Shown here: piece after piece, positions 7,636 to 16,594 of the stretch
Layout: every line of letters begins with the position of its first letter
Position numbering within the stretch: the stretch's first letter is position 1
Origin: Candidatus Scatosoma pullistercoris
Lineage (GTDB): Bacteria; Bacillota; Clostridia; Christensenellales; Borkfalkiaceae
Length of the DNA stretch: 49,904 bases
Direction: 5' to 3'
NCBI GenBank assembly: GCA_018714725.1
Contig: DVMZ01000172.1
Coordinates: 1 to 49,904 of the forward strand
Program-made: the position numbers and the translations under genes
The notes under the pieces: generated by a model
Databases searched by the model: none
What the model saw: only the letters and a program-made list of their open reading frames with translations
What the model was told of the DNA's origin: nothing

Positions 7636-8469
7636 TCAGAAGTCTTCCTTGACAAACAGGCGGAAGAACGACGCGCAGTTGTCTAACCAGGCGCTGTTTT
7701 TCCGGAGGAAATCCCCGCCGCCGATATTGATTTCTTTATTGCAGACGGAGGAACCGTGCTCACCGCGCGGATAAATATGCAGTTCGTAGGGAATTTTCTT
7801 TTTGGCGAGGGCAAGCGCGAACACCAGCGAATTTTCCGCCGGAACGCAAGTGTCCTCGGCCGTCGTCCAGATAAAGGCGGGCGCCGTCGATCCGGTGACC
7901 CGGCTGTCGAGACTGAGCTCTTTCCGAAGCACTTCCTTCGCTTCTTCCGTATATCCCTCCAACAGGTTTTCAAAGGAATCCGTATGGCCGCAGGCATAGG
8001 AAATAACGGGATAGGAAAGCCCTACCGCCGTCGGGCGGCAATCGAGCGAAAGTCCCGTCTTCTGCGCCACGCAATCCCATTCCACGGCGAGATTTCCCGC
8101 CAGATGTCCGCCCGCGGAAAATCCCACCACAAAAATTTCATCGGGATTGACGGACATCTCCTCCGCGTGCTTTTTCACATAATCCACCGCGGCGGCCAGC
8201 TCGGCGAGCTGTTCGGGATAGCGCACGCCGTCCGGACGGCACAGGTAAGTGAGCACAAACGTCTGGAAGCCCCTGGCGAGAAACGCTTCGGCGACCGGTT
8301 CGCCCTCCCGTTTGCTCACCATCCAGTATCCGCCGCCGGGGACGACGATGACGGCCGGACGGCGCCATTCAGACGCGCCCGTGTCGTAAATATCATTCCC
8401 GAGAATACATTCCAGTTCGCCGCCTTCAAGTCCGTACTCCTTCTTCAAAGAAACTTTGTAGCTTTTCAT
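7636..8469 (-). CDS. Alpha/beta-hydrolase, acyl/carbohydrate esterase type
   Basis: The 277-residue cytoplasmic protein has the fold and motifs of the BD-FAE / acetyl-esterase branch of alpha/beta hydrolases. The oxyanion motif PGGGY lies near residue 46, the nucleophile elbow GFSAGGH near 116 (Ser), the acid in AEDTCVP near 205 and the catalytic histidine in GEHGSS near 238. There is no signal peptide. AGGAG lies 7 nt before the ATG. It probably removes acyl groups from sugars or short oligosaccharides, but the substrate cannot be told. It is transcribed with no close partner; the LTA-synthase-like gene lies 100 bp upstream. Confidence 0.8.
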   Translation of the reverse strand: MKSYKVSLKKEYGLEGGELECILGNDIYDTGASEWRRPAVIVVPGGGYWMVSKREGEPVAEAFLARGFQTFVLTYLCRPDGVRYPEQLAELAAAVDYVKKHAEEMSVNPDEIFVVGFSAGGHLAGNLAVEWDCVAQKTGLSLDCRPTAVGLSYPVISYACGHTDSFENLLEGYTEEAKEVLRKELSLDSRVTGSTAPAFIWTTAEDTCVPAENSLVFALALAKKKIPYELHIYPRGEHGSSVCNKEINIGGGDFLRKNSAWLDNCASFFRLFVKEDF

Positions 8470-8569
8470 CTCTTTTCTCCTGATTTTTATTTTCGGGAAA
8501 CGCGCGAAGACGCTTCCTGTTTTTTATAAATTATTTCCGTATATTTCCGTACGCTCGCCGATCGTCCGA

Positions 8570-10894
8570 TCAACCCTCCCACGGCTGCATGTAACGGAAT
8601 ACTTTTCCGTCTTTCACCACGCTTCCGAAAATCGGACGCTTTGAGAAATAATTCAGGCGGTACATCTCTTCCAGCATTTCCTGTTTATCGTAATATTTCA
8701 GGCTGTTTTTGAGGAAATCGATCACTTCCTGCGGGAAGCCCTCTTCCGAATACAGCGTGCCCTCGTAATCATACTGCACCCAGCTTCCGTCGTCCTGTTT
8801 CACAGAAACGGTCATGCCGTCATAATAGATTTCGTCGGTGAAAATCCCCGATTCCCGGCTGACAAACACGCTGGTCCGGTCGGAGAGCATACTGACGCCC
8901 TGATAGAGATTGAGGTTATAATTGTATCCGACCAGTTGCAGAAGCGTGGGAAGAATGTCGAAAGAACAGACGAACTTGTCCACAATGGTCTTCCCCTGCA
9001 AAGGGCTGTCCGTATCCTTTTCCGCACGGAAATCCAGAGCATGATAATCCGCGTAGAACCCGGAATCGGGCGTCACGAAACAATCCATGCTGCCGCCGTA
9101 CCAGAAGAAACAGGGAATGTTATAAAGCGCGGTATTCCAGTTGTCCCCTTCCGGAACCCCTTTGAGGTAGAAATTCTGATTCCCGTAATAAGCCGAATGA
9201 TCGGCATAGAACAGGAACGCCGTGTCGTCGAGCTGTCCCGTCCGGTCCAGATCGTAAATGAGGGAATTGACCGCTTCGTCCAGATCCATGAGCCCCGCCT
9301 GATACCGCTTATAGGACAAATAAATTTCTTCCAGCTTTCCGGCGGAAAAATCCGTCGTTTCGGGATCGGTGTCCAGCCGGATTTTTTTGTCCGCCACAAA
9401 CGTTTCGGGATACCCATCGATCACTTCATAGTATTTTTCAAATCCCTTCACCGTACAGTTTTCGGAAAATTCCGCTTTGAGCCGTTCCTGCTCGACAAGC
9501 CGTTCTTCTTCCGTCATGTCCGAATCGTAATACCAGTCCTGCCGGAACGGATAATCGCCGTTGTCGATCAGATCTTTATAATTCCCGTGCGAGGATAGGG
9601 TCATGTGCATGGTGAAAAACGCGTCGTCCCCGTCCTTCCGATAGGTGTATTCCGGGAAATAATTCTCCGTGACCTGCGCGTCTTTGTCAAAATCGTAAAA
9701 GCTGTCCTTGACAATCGAGCCGTCCTCCGCACATCCGTCCAGCGCGGGCATATCGTCGAGAAAATGCGCCGCATCGAACCCGAAGATCCCGCCTGCCCCG
9801 TAAGTGATTTCCCGGTTATAAAAGCTCTTCGTGTTCGCGTGAAAATAACTGGTCGTATAACCGGCCTCCCTCAGCAACGCGGGAAGCGTGAAGGGAAGCG
9901 AAGTCTTTTTCAGTTTGGTCGCCGGATCGCTGTTGACGGGATAACTGCCGAGCACGGACAGCGCTTCCGAATGATTGGTCTTGTCCCGCGCGTAATATTC
10001 CGTAAAGGCGATTCCCTCGGTCGCCAGCTCGTACAGCGTGGGCGTATATTCCTCGTTGATGCCGTACCATTCGCCCGATTCGATCACGATCAGCACGATA
10101 TTTTTTCCGTGCAGCGAACCCGTATAAATGCTGTCTCCGTAGGCGGAATTGCTCATCTCGCCCGACAGGAAATAATTGTCCAGCGCGGAGAGTTCCTGCC
10201 GTTCTTCATCGGGGTCGTTGCCCAACAGCATATCGATCGTATTTGAAATATTCATGAAATAAAATCCGAAAAAGCCGAATTTTTTCAGCGCTTTGGACGG
10301 AATGAACTGCGTGGTGTAAAGAAGTTTGTCGTCGTTGTAATCGGACAGCTCGTCCGCGACCGTCGCGCTCCGGAAGGAACCGACGGTGACGTTATAGAGG
10401 AGCAGGGACGCGTTCTCCCCGATAATGCAGCAGACCAGGAGCAGAATGACCATATTGCGGCTGAATTTTGCCCGCGGCGTCCGCAAAAAACGGAAAATCA
10501 GAGCAGATCCCGCCAGTTCCGCCGCAAACAGCAGCAACATACCCGCAAGCATCCACCAATTCATGAAATCGGCGTTGAAAACGCCCCCCACTTCCTTGGC
10601 GAGATTGAGCATGGTCAGGCTGAACACCATGCCGCTCATGCTGAACAGCGCCTCATTGATAAAAGAAATGATAATCTGAATCACAAGCAGAACAGCGCCT
10701 AGCACAATCGAGGGAATTTCCCACGGCAAAATAAAAATCAGCAACGCAATGCCGAAAATAAAGGCGAAGTCCAGCCCCCAATACGCGGGAAATGCCCCCA
10801 ATCCCATGACGGAAAAGGAGATAACTTCCAGAAGAATTGCCGTTACGGCATATAAAAGCGCGTACAGCGCTTTCTTTTTCAGCAGTCTTTCCAT
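8570..10894 (-). CDS. LTA-synthase-like membrane sulfatase (phosphoglycerol transferase family)
   Basis: The 774-residue protein has about five N-terminal membrane segments (residues 10-165) and a large extracellular alkaline-phosphatase-superfamily domain. Metal and catalytic residues match LtaS: Glu in IVIESGEW (about 270), the nucleophile Thr in DKTNHSEAL (about 305) and Asp-His in YADHSAYYG (about 565). It is longer than LtaS (about 650) because of extra sequence between about 400 and 530. LtaS-type enzymes move glycerol phosphate from phosphatidylglycerol to a glycolipid or glycan at the outer membrane face. The start ATG has only a weak purine stretch (GGGATAAAAA). Whether it makes lipoteichoic acid or modifies another polymer is open. 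Confidence 0.82.
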   Translation of the reverse strand: MERLLKKKALYALLYAVTAILLEVISFSVMGLGAFPAYWGLDFAFIFGIALLIFILPWEIPSIVLGAVLLVIQIIISFINEALFSMSGMVFSLTMLNLAKEVGGVFNADFMNWWMLAGMLLLFAAELAGSALIFRFLRTPRAKFSRNMVILLLVCCIIGENASLLLYNVTVGSFRSATVADELSDYNDDKLLYTTQFIPSKALKKFGFFGFYFMNISNTIDMLLGNDPDEERQELSALDNYFLSGEMSNSAYGDSIYTGSLHGKNIVLIVIESGEWYGINEEYTPTLYELATEGIAFTEYYARDKTNHSEALSVLGSYPVNSDPATKLKKTSLPFTLPALLREAGYTTSYFHANTKSFYNREITYGAGGIFGFDAAHFLDDMPALDGCAEDGSIVKDSFYDFDKDAQVTENYFPEYTYRKDGDDAFFTMHMTLSSHGNYKDLIDNGDYPFRQDWYYDSDMTEEERLVEQERLKAEFSENCTVKGFEKYYEVIDGYPETFVADKKIRLDTDPETTDFSAGKLEEIYLSYKRYQAGLMDLDEAVNSLIYDLDRTGQLDDTAFLFYADHSAYYGNQNFYLKGVPEGDNWNTALYNIPCFFWYGGSMDCFVTPDSGFYADYHALDFRAEKDTDSPLQGKTIVDKFVCSFDILPTLLQLVGYNYNLNLYQGVSMLSDRTSVFVSRESGIFTDEIYYDGMTVSVKQDDGSWVQYDYEGTLYSEEGFPQEVIDFLKNSLKYYDKQEMLEEMYRLNYFSKRPIFGSVVKDGKVFRYMQPWEG

Positions 10895-11051
10895 TTTTTA
10901 TCCCGAATTTGTTCCGGAGTCAATCCGGACTGTATTTCACTGTATTTATTGTTTTCTGTTTTACTGTTTTTTATTTTACTTTACCGTTTCTTTTACGGTT
11001 TCCTGATTGTTCCGCTTGAATTCCGTCTGTTTTCCGCCTGCGGTCGGAAGC

Positions 11052-12389
11052 TCAGGAACCCGTCCCGCCCTTCCCCTCAAAAAATTCCCGGTAAATTGCC
11101 CGGATGCAGGCGGCGCAATCGGCATTGTCCACGCCGACGATGATATTCAGCTCGCTGGATCCCTGGTCGATCATAATGACGTTGATATTCGCCTCGGACA
11201 ATGCCTTGAACAGCCTGGCGGCAGTGCCGATCGCGTTTGCCATGCCGTGCCCGACCGTGGCGATCAGCGCAATGTCCTCATGCGTGCGCACGGAATCGGG
11301 ATGCACTTCCTCCCGTATGTCCGAAACGATCTTTTCCAACACGCCGCCCGACAGATAGCGATTGTCGATGACCACGGACATGGTATCGATTCCCGAGGGC
11401 AAATGCTCGAACGAAACGCCGTAGCGGCTGAGAATACCCAATACTCTGGCGGCGAATCCGATTTCGCCGTTCATCATGGATTTTTCCAGAAAAATGACCG
11501 TAAAATCTTTTTTTCCCGCAATGCCCGTCACCGCGTTTTCTTCCCGGCGGCGCTTTGCGGAAGCGACGATATACGTCCCCTCGTCCGAAGGCCGGAACGT
11601 GTTGCAGATCCGGATGGGAATCCCCGCGCTGCGGACGGGAAAAATCGATTCGCTGTGCAGGACGTTCGCGCCCATATAGGACAATTCCCGAAGCTCTTGA
11701 TAGGAAAGTTCTCGGATGCACTGCGGAGAAGGGACGATTTTCGGATCGCAGGCGAAAAAGCCGCTGACGTCCGTCCAGTTCTCATAGAGCGCGGCCTTCA
11801 CCGCCCGCGCGACGACGGCGCCCGAAATATCGCTGCCGCCGCGGGAAAAGGTGCGGATTTTGCCGTCCGCCCCCCTGCCGTAAAAGCCGGGAATCACCGC
11901 GCGCGGATATTTCCGGAGCACGGACGCCGCCAGGGCATATGTAGTTGCGTCCAGCGAACCGTCCGGCGCGAACCGGACGATTTCCTCCGCGTCCACGAAC
12001 GGGACGTCCAGAACCGCCGCCATCAGCCGCCCGGCGAGATACTCTCCGCGGGAAGCGCAGTAATCCGCTCCCGCGCCCGCGCGGATATTCCGCCCGATTT
12101 CGTCCAGCGCTTCCCCCATTCCGACGTCCTTTTCCAGCTCCTTTTCCATTCCCTCGAACCGGGAACGGATCCTGGAAAACACTTCGCCGAAATTCGCCCC
12201 GGAAGAAGCCAGTTCATGACAGCGATAGAGAAGATCGGTCACCTTGACGTCTCCTCCAAAGCGTTTTCCGGGCGCGGAAACCACGACATACCGCCTCTCC
12301 GCGTCTGCATTCACTATCTCCGCCGCCCTGCGGATAATCGTTCCGTCTGCCATGGACGTACCGCCGAATTTACACACTTTGATGCTCAT
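11052..12389 (-). CDS. lysC: Aspartate kinase
   Basis: The 445-residue enzyme phosphorylates L-aspartate, the first step to lysine, threonine, methionine and diaminopimelate. The N-terminal motif KVCKFGGTSMAD, the FSRGGSDISGAVVA motif near residue 190 and two C-terminal ACT domains (from about 300; GVSFEHLPSGIDTMSV and NINVIMIDQGSSELNIIV) are visible. It has the single-chain architecture of the monofunctional enzymes common in Clostridia. The ATG at 12389 (MSIKVCK) follows GGGGAG at 5 nt; an in-frame GTG at 12395 is less likely. It lies 147 bp after the microprotein gene, separated by two hairpins. The ACT domains predict feedback control, but the effector cannot be read. Confidence 0.93.
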   Translation of the reverse strand: MSIKVCKFGGTSMADGTIIRRAAEIVNADAERRYVVVSAPGKRFGGDVKVTDLLYRCHELASSGANFGEVFSRIRSRFEGMEKELEKDVGMGEALDEIGRNIRAGAGADYCASRGEYLAGRLMAAVLDVPFVDAEEIVRFAPDGSLDATTYALAASVLRKYPRAVIPGFYGRGADGKIRTFSRGGSDISGAVVARAVKAALYENWTDVSGFFACDPKIVPSPQCIRELSYQELRELSYMGANVLHSESIFPVRSAGIPIRICNTFRPSDEGTYIVASAKRRREENAVTGIAGKKDFTVIFLEKSMMNGEIGFAARVLGILSRYGVSFEHLPSGIDTMSVVIDNRYLSGGVLEKIVSDIREEVHPDSVRTHEDIALIATVGHGMANAIGTAARLFKALSEANINVIMIDQGSSELNIIVGVDNADCAACIRAIYREFFEGKGGTGS

Positions 12390-12448
12390 AGACACTCCCC
12401 GCGCCTTCGCGGACGCTGTTTTGCCGTACTTTCTTCCCTTTATTCATA

Positions 12449-12497
12449 TGCCGGCGTCAGCCGGCAAAGTGCTTCCCCCGCGCGGAACGCGCGGGGG
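12449..12497. repeat. Two tandem hairpins between the microprotein and lysC
   Basis: TGCCGGC-GTCA-GCCGGCA (12449-12466) and CCCCCGCGCG-GAA-CGCGCGGGGG (12475-12497) are perfect stems of 7 and 10 bp. Neither has a T-run on the minus strand, so they are not classical terminators. They may mark the end of the cdaA transcript or part of the lysC leader. Confidence 0.6.
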
Positions 12498-12536
12498 ACG
12501 GAATCCGGACGCCTTGCTTGCGCCGGCCGGATGCGC

Positions 12537-12644
12537 TCAGATATTGAGAAAAACCACCACCAGCACCGCTACCGCCGCCGAAATCAGCTTGATCCAGAGT
12601 TTGTCGACAAACACGCCTTTCATGAATTTCCCGAATTTGTTCAT
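12537..12644 (-). CDS. 35-residue membrane microprotein in the cdaR position
   Basis: The ORF begins ATG at 12644, 12 bp after the cdaA stop, with AAAGGAGCGG overlapping that stop as a strong ribosome-binding site. It encodes MNKFGKFMKGVF followed by a hydrophobic helix (DKLWIKLISAAVAVLVVVF) and ends NI. The KLWIKLIS pattern before a membrane helix is what is seen at the N-terminus of CdaR (YbbR), the usual partner encoded directly after cdaA. Here the YbbR domains that should follow are absent. It may be a relic or a stand-alone regulator of CdaA; both are inference. Confidence 0.65.
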   Translation of the reverse strand: MNKFGKFMKGVFVDKLWIKLISAAVAVLVVVFLNI

Positions 12645-12656
12645 TGTCCCGCTCCT

Positions 12657-13529
12657 TTACCTGGTTTTTTTGTCCGAAATGGGCAGTTCCTGCCAGTAAT
12701 AATCGCGAAGGGCGTTTTTGAGAATATCGTAATCGGCGTATCTCTGCACATTGCCCTGCTTGATCACCGAAATGATTCCGGTCTCTTCCGAGACGACCAG
12801 GGAAACGACGTTCGCCACTTCGGTGATGCCGATGCCCGCGCGGTGTCGGGTGCCAAATTCCTTGGGATAACTGGTTTTCTGCGTCAGCGGCAGAAAACAT
12901 CCCGCCGCCTGGATTTTATGGCCGCGGATGATCATCGCGCCGTCATGAAGGGGCGCCTTGGGGAAGAAAATTCCTTCAATGAGCTGCGTGGAGATTTCCG
13001 CGTCCAGCATCACGCCGCTCTGCAGCACCTGCTTGGGCAGATTGCCCTTGGAGAGCACGATCAGCGCCCCGACGTTATTTTTGGACATATTCTGCAGGGC
13101 CTTGATGATGTCGGAAATACAGCGCTCCACATCCGCGGGCGTGCGGTCTTCCGAGCCGCTGACAATTTTCTCCGCTTTCTCCGTGCGGGGATTATGCACG
13201 TCCCAAAGGCTCTTTTTCACTTCCACATTGAAGAGAATCAGCATGAACATGGAGAGCAATATGACAAAATACAGATAAAAGTCCCCTTTGAGCAGCGAGG
13301 TTGCAAACTGCATTACGCCCATGACGATGAGCAGGCCCCAGTACAGAAACATCAGCCGCGTGGCGTCATTCTCCCTGAGAACTCTGGAGACATAGTACAC
13401 CAACAGATATACCAGTACGATCTCCGCGGCATATGCCACCGTAAAGCCCGTGAAAAAATCGATGAGTCCGTTTCCGAACTTCGTCAGTCCCTCCGCAAAC
13501 GCAGAGCCTGCCAAAACAGATGTCTTCAT
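12657..13529 (-). CDS. cdaA: Diadenylate cyclase (c-di-AMP synthase)
   Basis: The 290-residue protein makes c-di-AMP from two ATP. Three N-terminal membrane helices (about residues 25-105) precede the DAC domain, whose hallmarks LDAEIS, HDGAMIIRG (DGA near 195) and GTRHRAGIG (RHRA near 229) are intact. The ATG at 13529 (MKTSVLAG) has GGGAG 7 nt upstream and is preferred over the longer frame to 13571. In Firmicutes cdaA is normally followed by cdaR and glmM; here it is followed only by the 35-residue microprotein and then lysC. c-di-AMP controls potassium transport and wall homeostasis. Confidence 0.95.
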   Translation of the reverse strand: MKTSVLAGSAFAEGLTKFGNGLIDFFTGFTVAYAAEIVLVYLLVYYVSRVLRENDATRLMFLYWGLLIVMGVMQFATSLLKGDFYLYFVILLSMFMLILFNVEVKKSLWDVHNPRTEKAEKIVSGSEDRTPADVERCISDIIKALQNMSKNNVGALIVLSKGNLPKQVLQSGVMLDAEISTQLIEGIFFPKAPLHDGAMIIRGHKIQAAGCFLPLTQKTSYPKEFGTRHRAGIGITEVANVVSLVVSEETGIISVIKQGNVQRYADYDILKNALRDYYWQELPISDKKTR

Positions 13530-13720
13530 ATCCTTTCTCCCGAAGCGCCGTCCCTCTTTCGGACGCGCCAAAGAATAAACCGCTGCAACAACCGCCCCCG
13601 GCCGACCGCAAACTTTGCGAAGTCCGCCCGTAAAAAACGGTGAAATGAGAGTCCCCGACGGAGCCGCTCCTTACAGATTGTGCTTCCGCCCGATTCCGGC
13701 AGAGACGGGTCAAAAAAAGG

Positions 13721-14728
13721 TCATCGCTTCCCTGCCTTCCCGAAAAAGAGCTTTGCCGTCACCCGTTTCAGCGCGGAGGGAGAGGTGAGTTCCCCGCTCT
13801 TGACGGCGCTGACCGCCCCGTAGATATCCGTATAATATCCGAGAACGCTCCCGCGGGCAAACCCCGCCGCCTGTTCGCGGCTCTTTTTCACCGCGTATTC
13901 CTTCATGCCCAGCGCCGCCGCCACTTCCCGGTCGCTGCCGCCGGACACGGAGACTTCGTAAAGGCTGCGGAAATGATAGCACAGCGCGTTGAGAAGCGAA
14001 ATTTCGTCGAAGCCCTTGGAGGACAGCTCGCCGAGAATGCGCGCGAAAGCCGAATAATTTTTTCGGGATATCGCATTCGACAATTCGTAGATTTTATATT
14101 CCGAATCGGGGTACACGGCTTCGTCCACGACGGCGTCCGTCAGCCGCGAAAGGCCTTTGGCCTCGCAGTAAATCAGGAGTTTTTCCGTCTCTTTGGCGAT
14201 GCGGGACATGTCGTAGACGCAATAAGCGGCAAGTTTTCCGCAGGTCACCCCGTCGACGTATACGCCCGCGCGCTTACAGGTGACGTAAATCCATTTTTTG
14301 ATCGTCTCTTCGTCCGAGCGGCCGCAATCCACAAACACGACGCCGGGCTTTCTGGAAAGCGCCGCGCATCCGGCCTTTCCCTTGCCCGCGTTGTCGATGA
14401 TGAGCACCCCGTCCTCCGGCGGATGTTCAAAAAGATCGCGGAGATAGTTTTCGTAGTCCTTTTCCGTCGGATAAAATTCGGAAACTTTTACAAACCGTTT
14501 TCCGCCGGAAAAAGAGAAACTGCTCAACGCGGAAAGGAGGGTTTTGAGTTTGTCCCCTTTGAGCGCCCCGCCGTCGAACGCCGTATAATCCAGCACGGGA
14601 TCTTTGAGAAACCGGTCTTTGAGAAGCGCCGCTCCTCGTTCCCGGAAATACGTTTCCTCCCCTTCAAAGAGATAGACGGGCCGGGCGCCGTTTTCGTCCG
14701 TGAATTTTCTGAAATCGACGTATTTCAT
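13721..14728 (-). CDS. holA: DNA polymerase III delta subunit
   Basis: This 335-residue protein is the clamp-loader delta subunit, which opens the beta clamp. It shows the family pattern ARPVYLFEGEETYFRER near the N-terminus, an AAA+-like fold without a functional Walker A, LLIYCEAKGLSRLTDAVVDE in the middle and the C-terminal ISLLNALCYHFRSLYEV collar helices. The length is normal (330-350). It is expressed from its own promoter (14764-14792), just after the comEC stop, an arrangement common in Firmicutes. Confidence 0.92.
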   Translation of the reverse strand: MKYVDFRKFTDENGARPVYLFEGEETYFRERGAALLKDRFLKDPVLDYTAFDGGALKGDKLKTLLSALSSFSFSGGKRFVKVSEFYPTEKDYENYLRDLFEHPPEDGVLIIDNAGKGKAGCAALSRKPGVVFVDCGRSDEETIKKWIYVTCKRAGVYVDGVTCGKLAAYCVYDMSRIAKETEKLLIYCEAKGLSRLTDAVVDEAVYPDSEYKIYELSNAISRKNYSAFARILGELSSKGFDEISLLNALCYHFRSLYEVSVSGGSDREVAAALGMKEYAVKKSREQAAGFARGSVLGYYTDIYGAVSAVKSGELTSPSALKRVTAKLFFGKAGKR

Positions 14729-14763
14729 GCCCTTTCCGAAACGCCTCCCGAAAACTTTCCCTT

Positions 14764-14792
14764 ATTATAGCACATCAAAAGAAAAAACGCAA
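14764..14792 (-). promoter_or_regulatory. Promoter of holA
   Basis: On the minus strand TTGCGT (14787-14792) and a perfect TATAAT (14764-14769) are 17 bp apart. The transcript would begin about 30 nt before the holA ATG. Confidence 0.7.
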
Positions 14793-14818
14793 GGGAAACG
14801 AAGAGGGAAAAAGGTCGT

Positions 14819-16432
14819 TCAGCCCGCGACAATCCCTGCGGAAAACACAAAAGCGGCCAGAAAAACCGATGCCGCCGCAAATTTTCCCCGTTTTCCGAAA
14901 TTGATTTTTCCCGACAGCACGACAAAAAACGCATAATACGCCGCCAAAGCCCCGCCCGACAGCTTTCCGATCCCCGCCGGCGCAAAATCCGCGGCATGAA
15001 AAAGCAGCAATGCCGCCGACCAGAGCACGGAAGGGATATACAGCAATACGGAAGCGGCGGACGGCAAGAGACAGGCAAGCAGCACGATCGCCAGCAACGC
15101 CGCAAAAACCGCCCCGATCAAAGGCACGAACAGACAGTTGAGAAACAGGCTCCACACCGACAGATAGCCGAATGCGTTGAGGAGCAACGGCGCGGTTCCG
15201 ACCTGCGCCGAAAGGGTGACGGAGAAAAAGGAGACGGCGTCCCTGCGAGCCTTCGCCGCGATGCTCAACGGCTTGTCCTCCGCCTTCGGACTTTTTCCGG
15301 GCAACAGCGCGTCCAATCCGTCCCGGAAAAAACGGGAAAACAGACCGATGGACAAACAGGCCGCAAACGAGAGCTGAAAGCCGAGATCAAATACCTGTAC
15401 GGGATGAACCGCCAGCAGGACAAGCGCCGCTATCCCCGTATTCTCCACGAGGTCGGACTTTATCCCCAGCAAAAAAGAAGCGTACAGCACAAAGCACATC
15501 ACCGCGGCGCGGACGACGGATGCGGAAAAGCCGCAGACGCCCGCATAGAACAAAATGAAAAGGGATACGGAAAAAAGGCGGGCGAGTTTCGGAAGGCCGC
15601 GCAGCCCGGTCTTTTCCGTCAACATACGGACAAACGCATACAGGGCGCCGACATGCAATCCCGAGACGGAAAAGATGTGCGCGATGCCGCCGTAACGCAC
15701 GTTTTCGAGCAATCCCGCCTCTATTCCGGAGGTGTCTCCGATGAGCAGTGCATACGTCACCGCGGCAGACTGTTCGTCCATGGCGCCGTACAGCGTGTCC
15801 CGTATCCTGCGCCGGACGTTGAGAAACACATTTTCCGATCTGTCCGCCACGGCCAGCGATTCCGCTTCCGCCCGATAAAAAATGCTCTTTTCCACATTTT
15901 CGCTCCGGAACCCGTAATCGTCGGAAAGGGCGAGGTCGGTCTCCACCCTTCCCGTCAGCACCACGCGGTCGGCAATCTTCACCCGATCGGAAAATTCCGC
16001 AGGCAGGGAAGCGACGAGTTTGCCGGAAACCTTCTCTCCGTCCACGGAAAGCCCGGACAGGAGCAGCCGCGCTCCGCCGGAGAATTCCTCTTTTTCCTCC
16101 ACCGTGCCGACCACGACGCATTCGCCCGAAATTCCGGGCGCGGCGGAAAACGCGCGCACTTCCTCCCAAAAAGAAAGTGCGCCCCACCACGAACAGAGCA
16201 GAAGAGCAAAAGCCGCCAGGACGGAACGGAGTCCCCTCCCCGGGAAAAAGACGGGCGCCAGGACGGGCACGAGAAGCCCGGGCAACAGCCAAAGACAGGA
16301 CGCGCCGGAAAACAGCCGCGCCCGGGCGAATAAAATCCCGAGCGCGAAAAACGCCGCCGCAAACAAAGCGGGACGGAAATTGAACACTCTCCCGTCCTGT
16401 CTGTTTTCGGCAGCGTCTGAAAGTTTCTTCAT
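14819..16432 (-). CDS. comEC: ComEC/Rec2-type competence channel protein, no C-terminal nuclease-like domain
   Basis: The 537-residue integral membrane protein contains the N-terminal ComEC domain (DUF4131-like, about 20-170, with an OB-like soluble part) and the Competence domain (from about 200). The latter has the signature IAHIFSVSGLHVG and multiple membrane helices. In the full-length family (about 750 residues) a metallo-beta-lactamase-like domain follows; here the frame stops after the last helices (FVFSAGIVAG). The following 90 bp lead straight into holA, so that domain is missing from this locus. In competent bacteria ComEC carries single-stranded DNA across the membrane; function here is uncertain. 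Confidence 0.85.
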   Translation of the reverse strand: MKKLSDAAENRQDGRVFNFRPALFAAAFFALGILFARARLFSGASCLWLLPGLLVPVLAPVFFPGRGLRSVLAAFALLLCSWWGALSFWEEVRAFSAAPGISGECVVVGTVEEKEEFSGGARLLLSGLSVDGEKVSGKLVASLPAEFSDRVKIADRVVLTGRVETDLALSDDYGFRSENVEKSIFYRAEAESLAVADRSENVFLNVRRRIRDTLYGAMDEQSAAVTYALLIGDTSGIEAGLLENVRYGGIAHIFSVSGLHVGALYAFVRMLTEKTGLRGLPKLARLFSVSLFILFYAGVCGFSASVVRAAVMCFVLYASFLLGIKSDLVENTGIAALVLLAVHPVQVFDLGFQLSFAACLSIGLFSRFFRDGLDALLPGKSPKAEDKPLSIAAKARRDAVSFFSVTLSAQVGTAPLLLNAFGYLSVWSLFLNCLFVPLIGAVFAALLAIVLLACLLPSAASVLLYIPSVLWSAALLLFHAADFAPAGIGKLSGGALAAYYAFFVVLSGKINFGKRGKFAAASVFLAAFVFSAGIVAG

Positions 16433-16594
16433 CGGTGTCGCAGGCTCTCCCGCCTCGTTTTGTCTTTCGCAGAATCCGCGCCGCGGAACGCCGCGGCTTG
16501 CGGCAAGAAGAAGTTCCGTGTTTCCGGGAACTTTTCCGGCTTTTCCGGAGAAGCGGGTTCTGTCTGCTCCGGCCCGTCCCTTGCTCCCCCCCCG

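Noticed and set aside
11007..13643. 878-codon open frame on the plus strand
   Set aside because: It is antisense to lysC, the microprotein and cdaA, all of which have convincing motifs or ribosome-binding sites.
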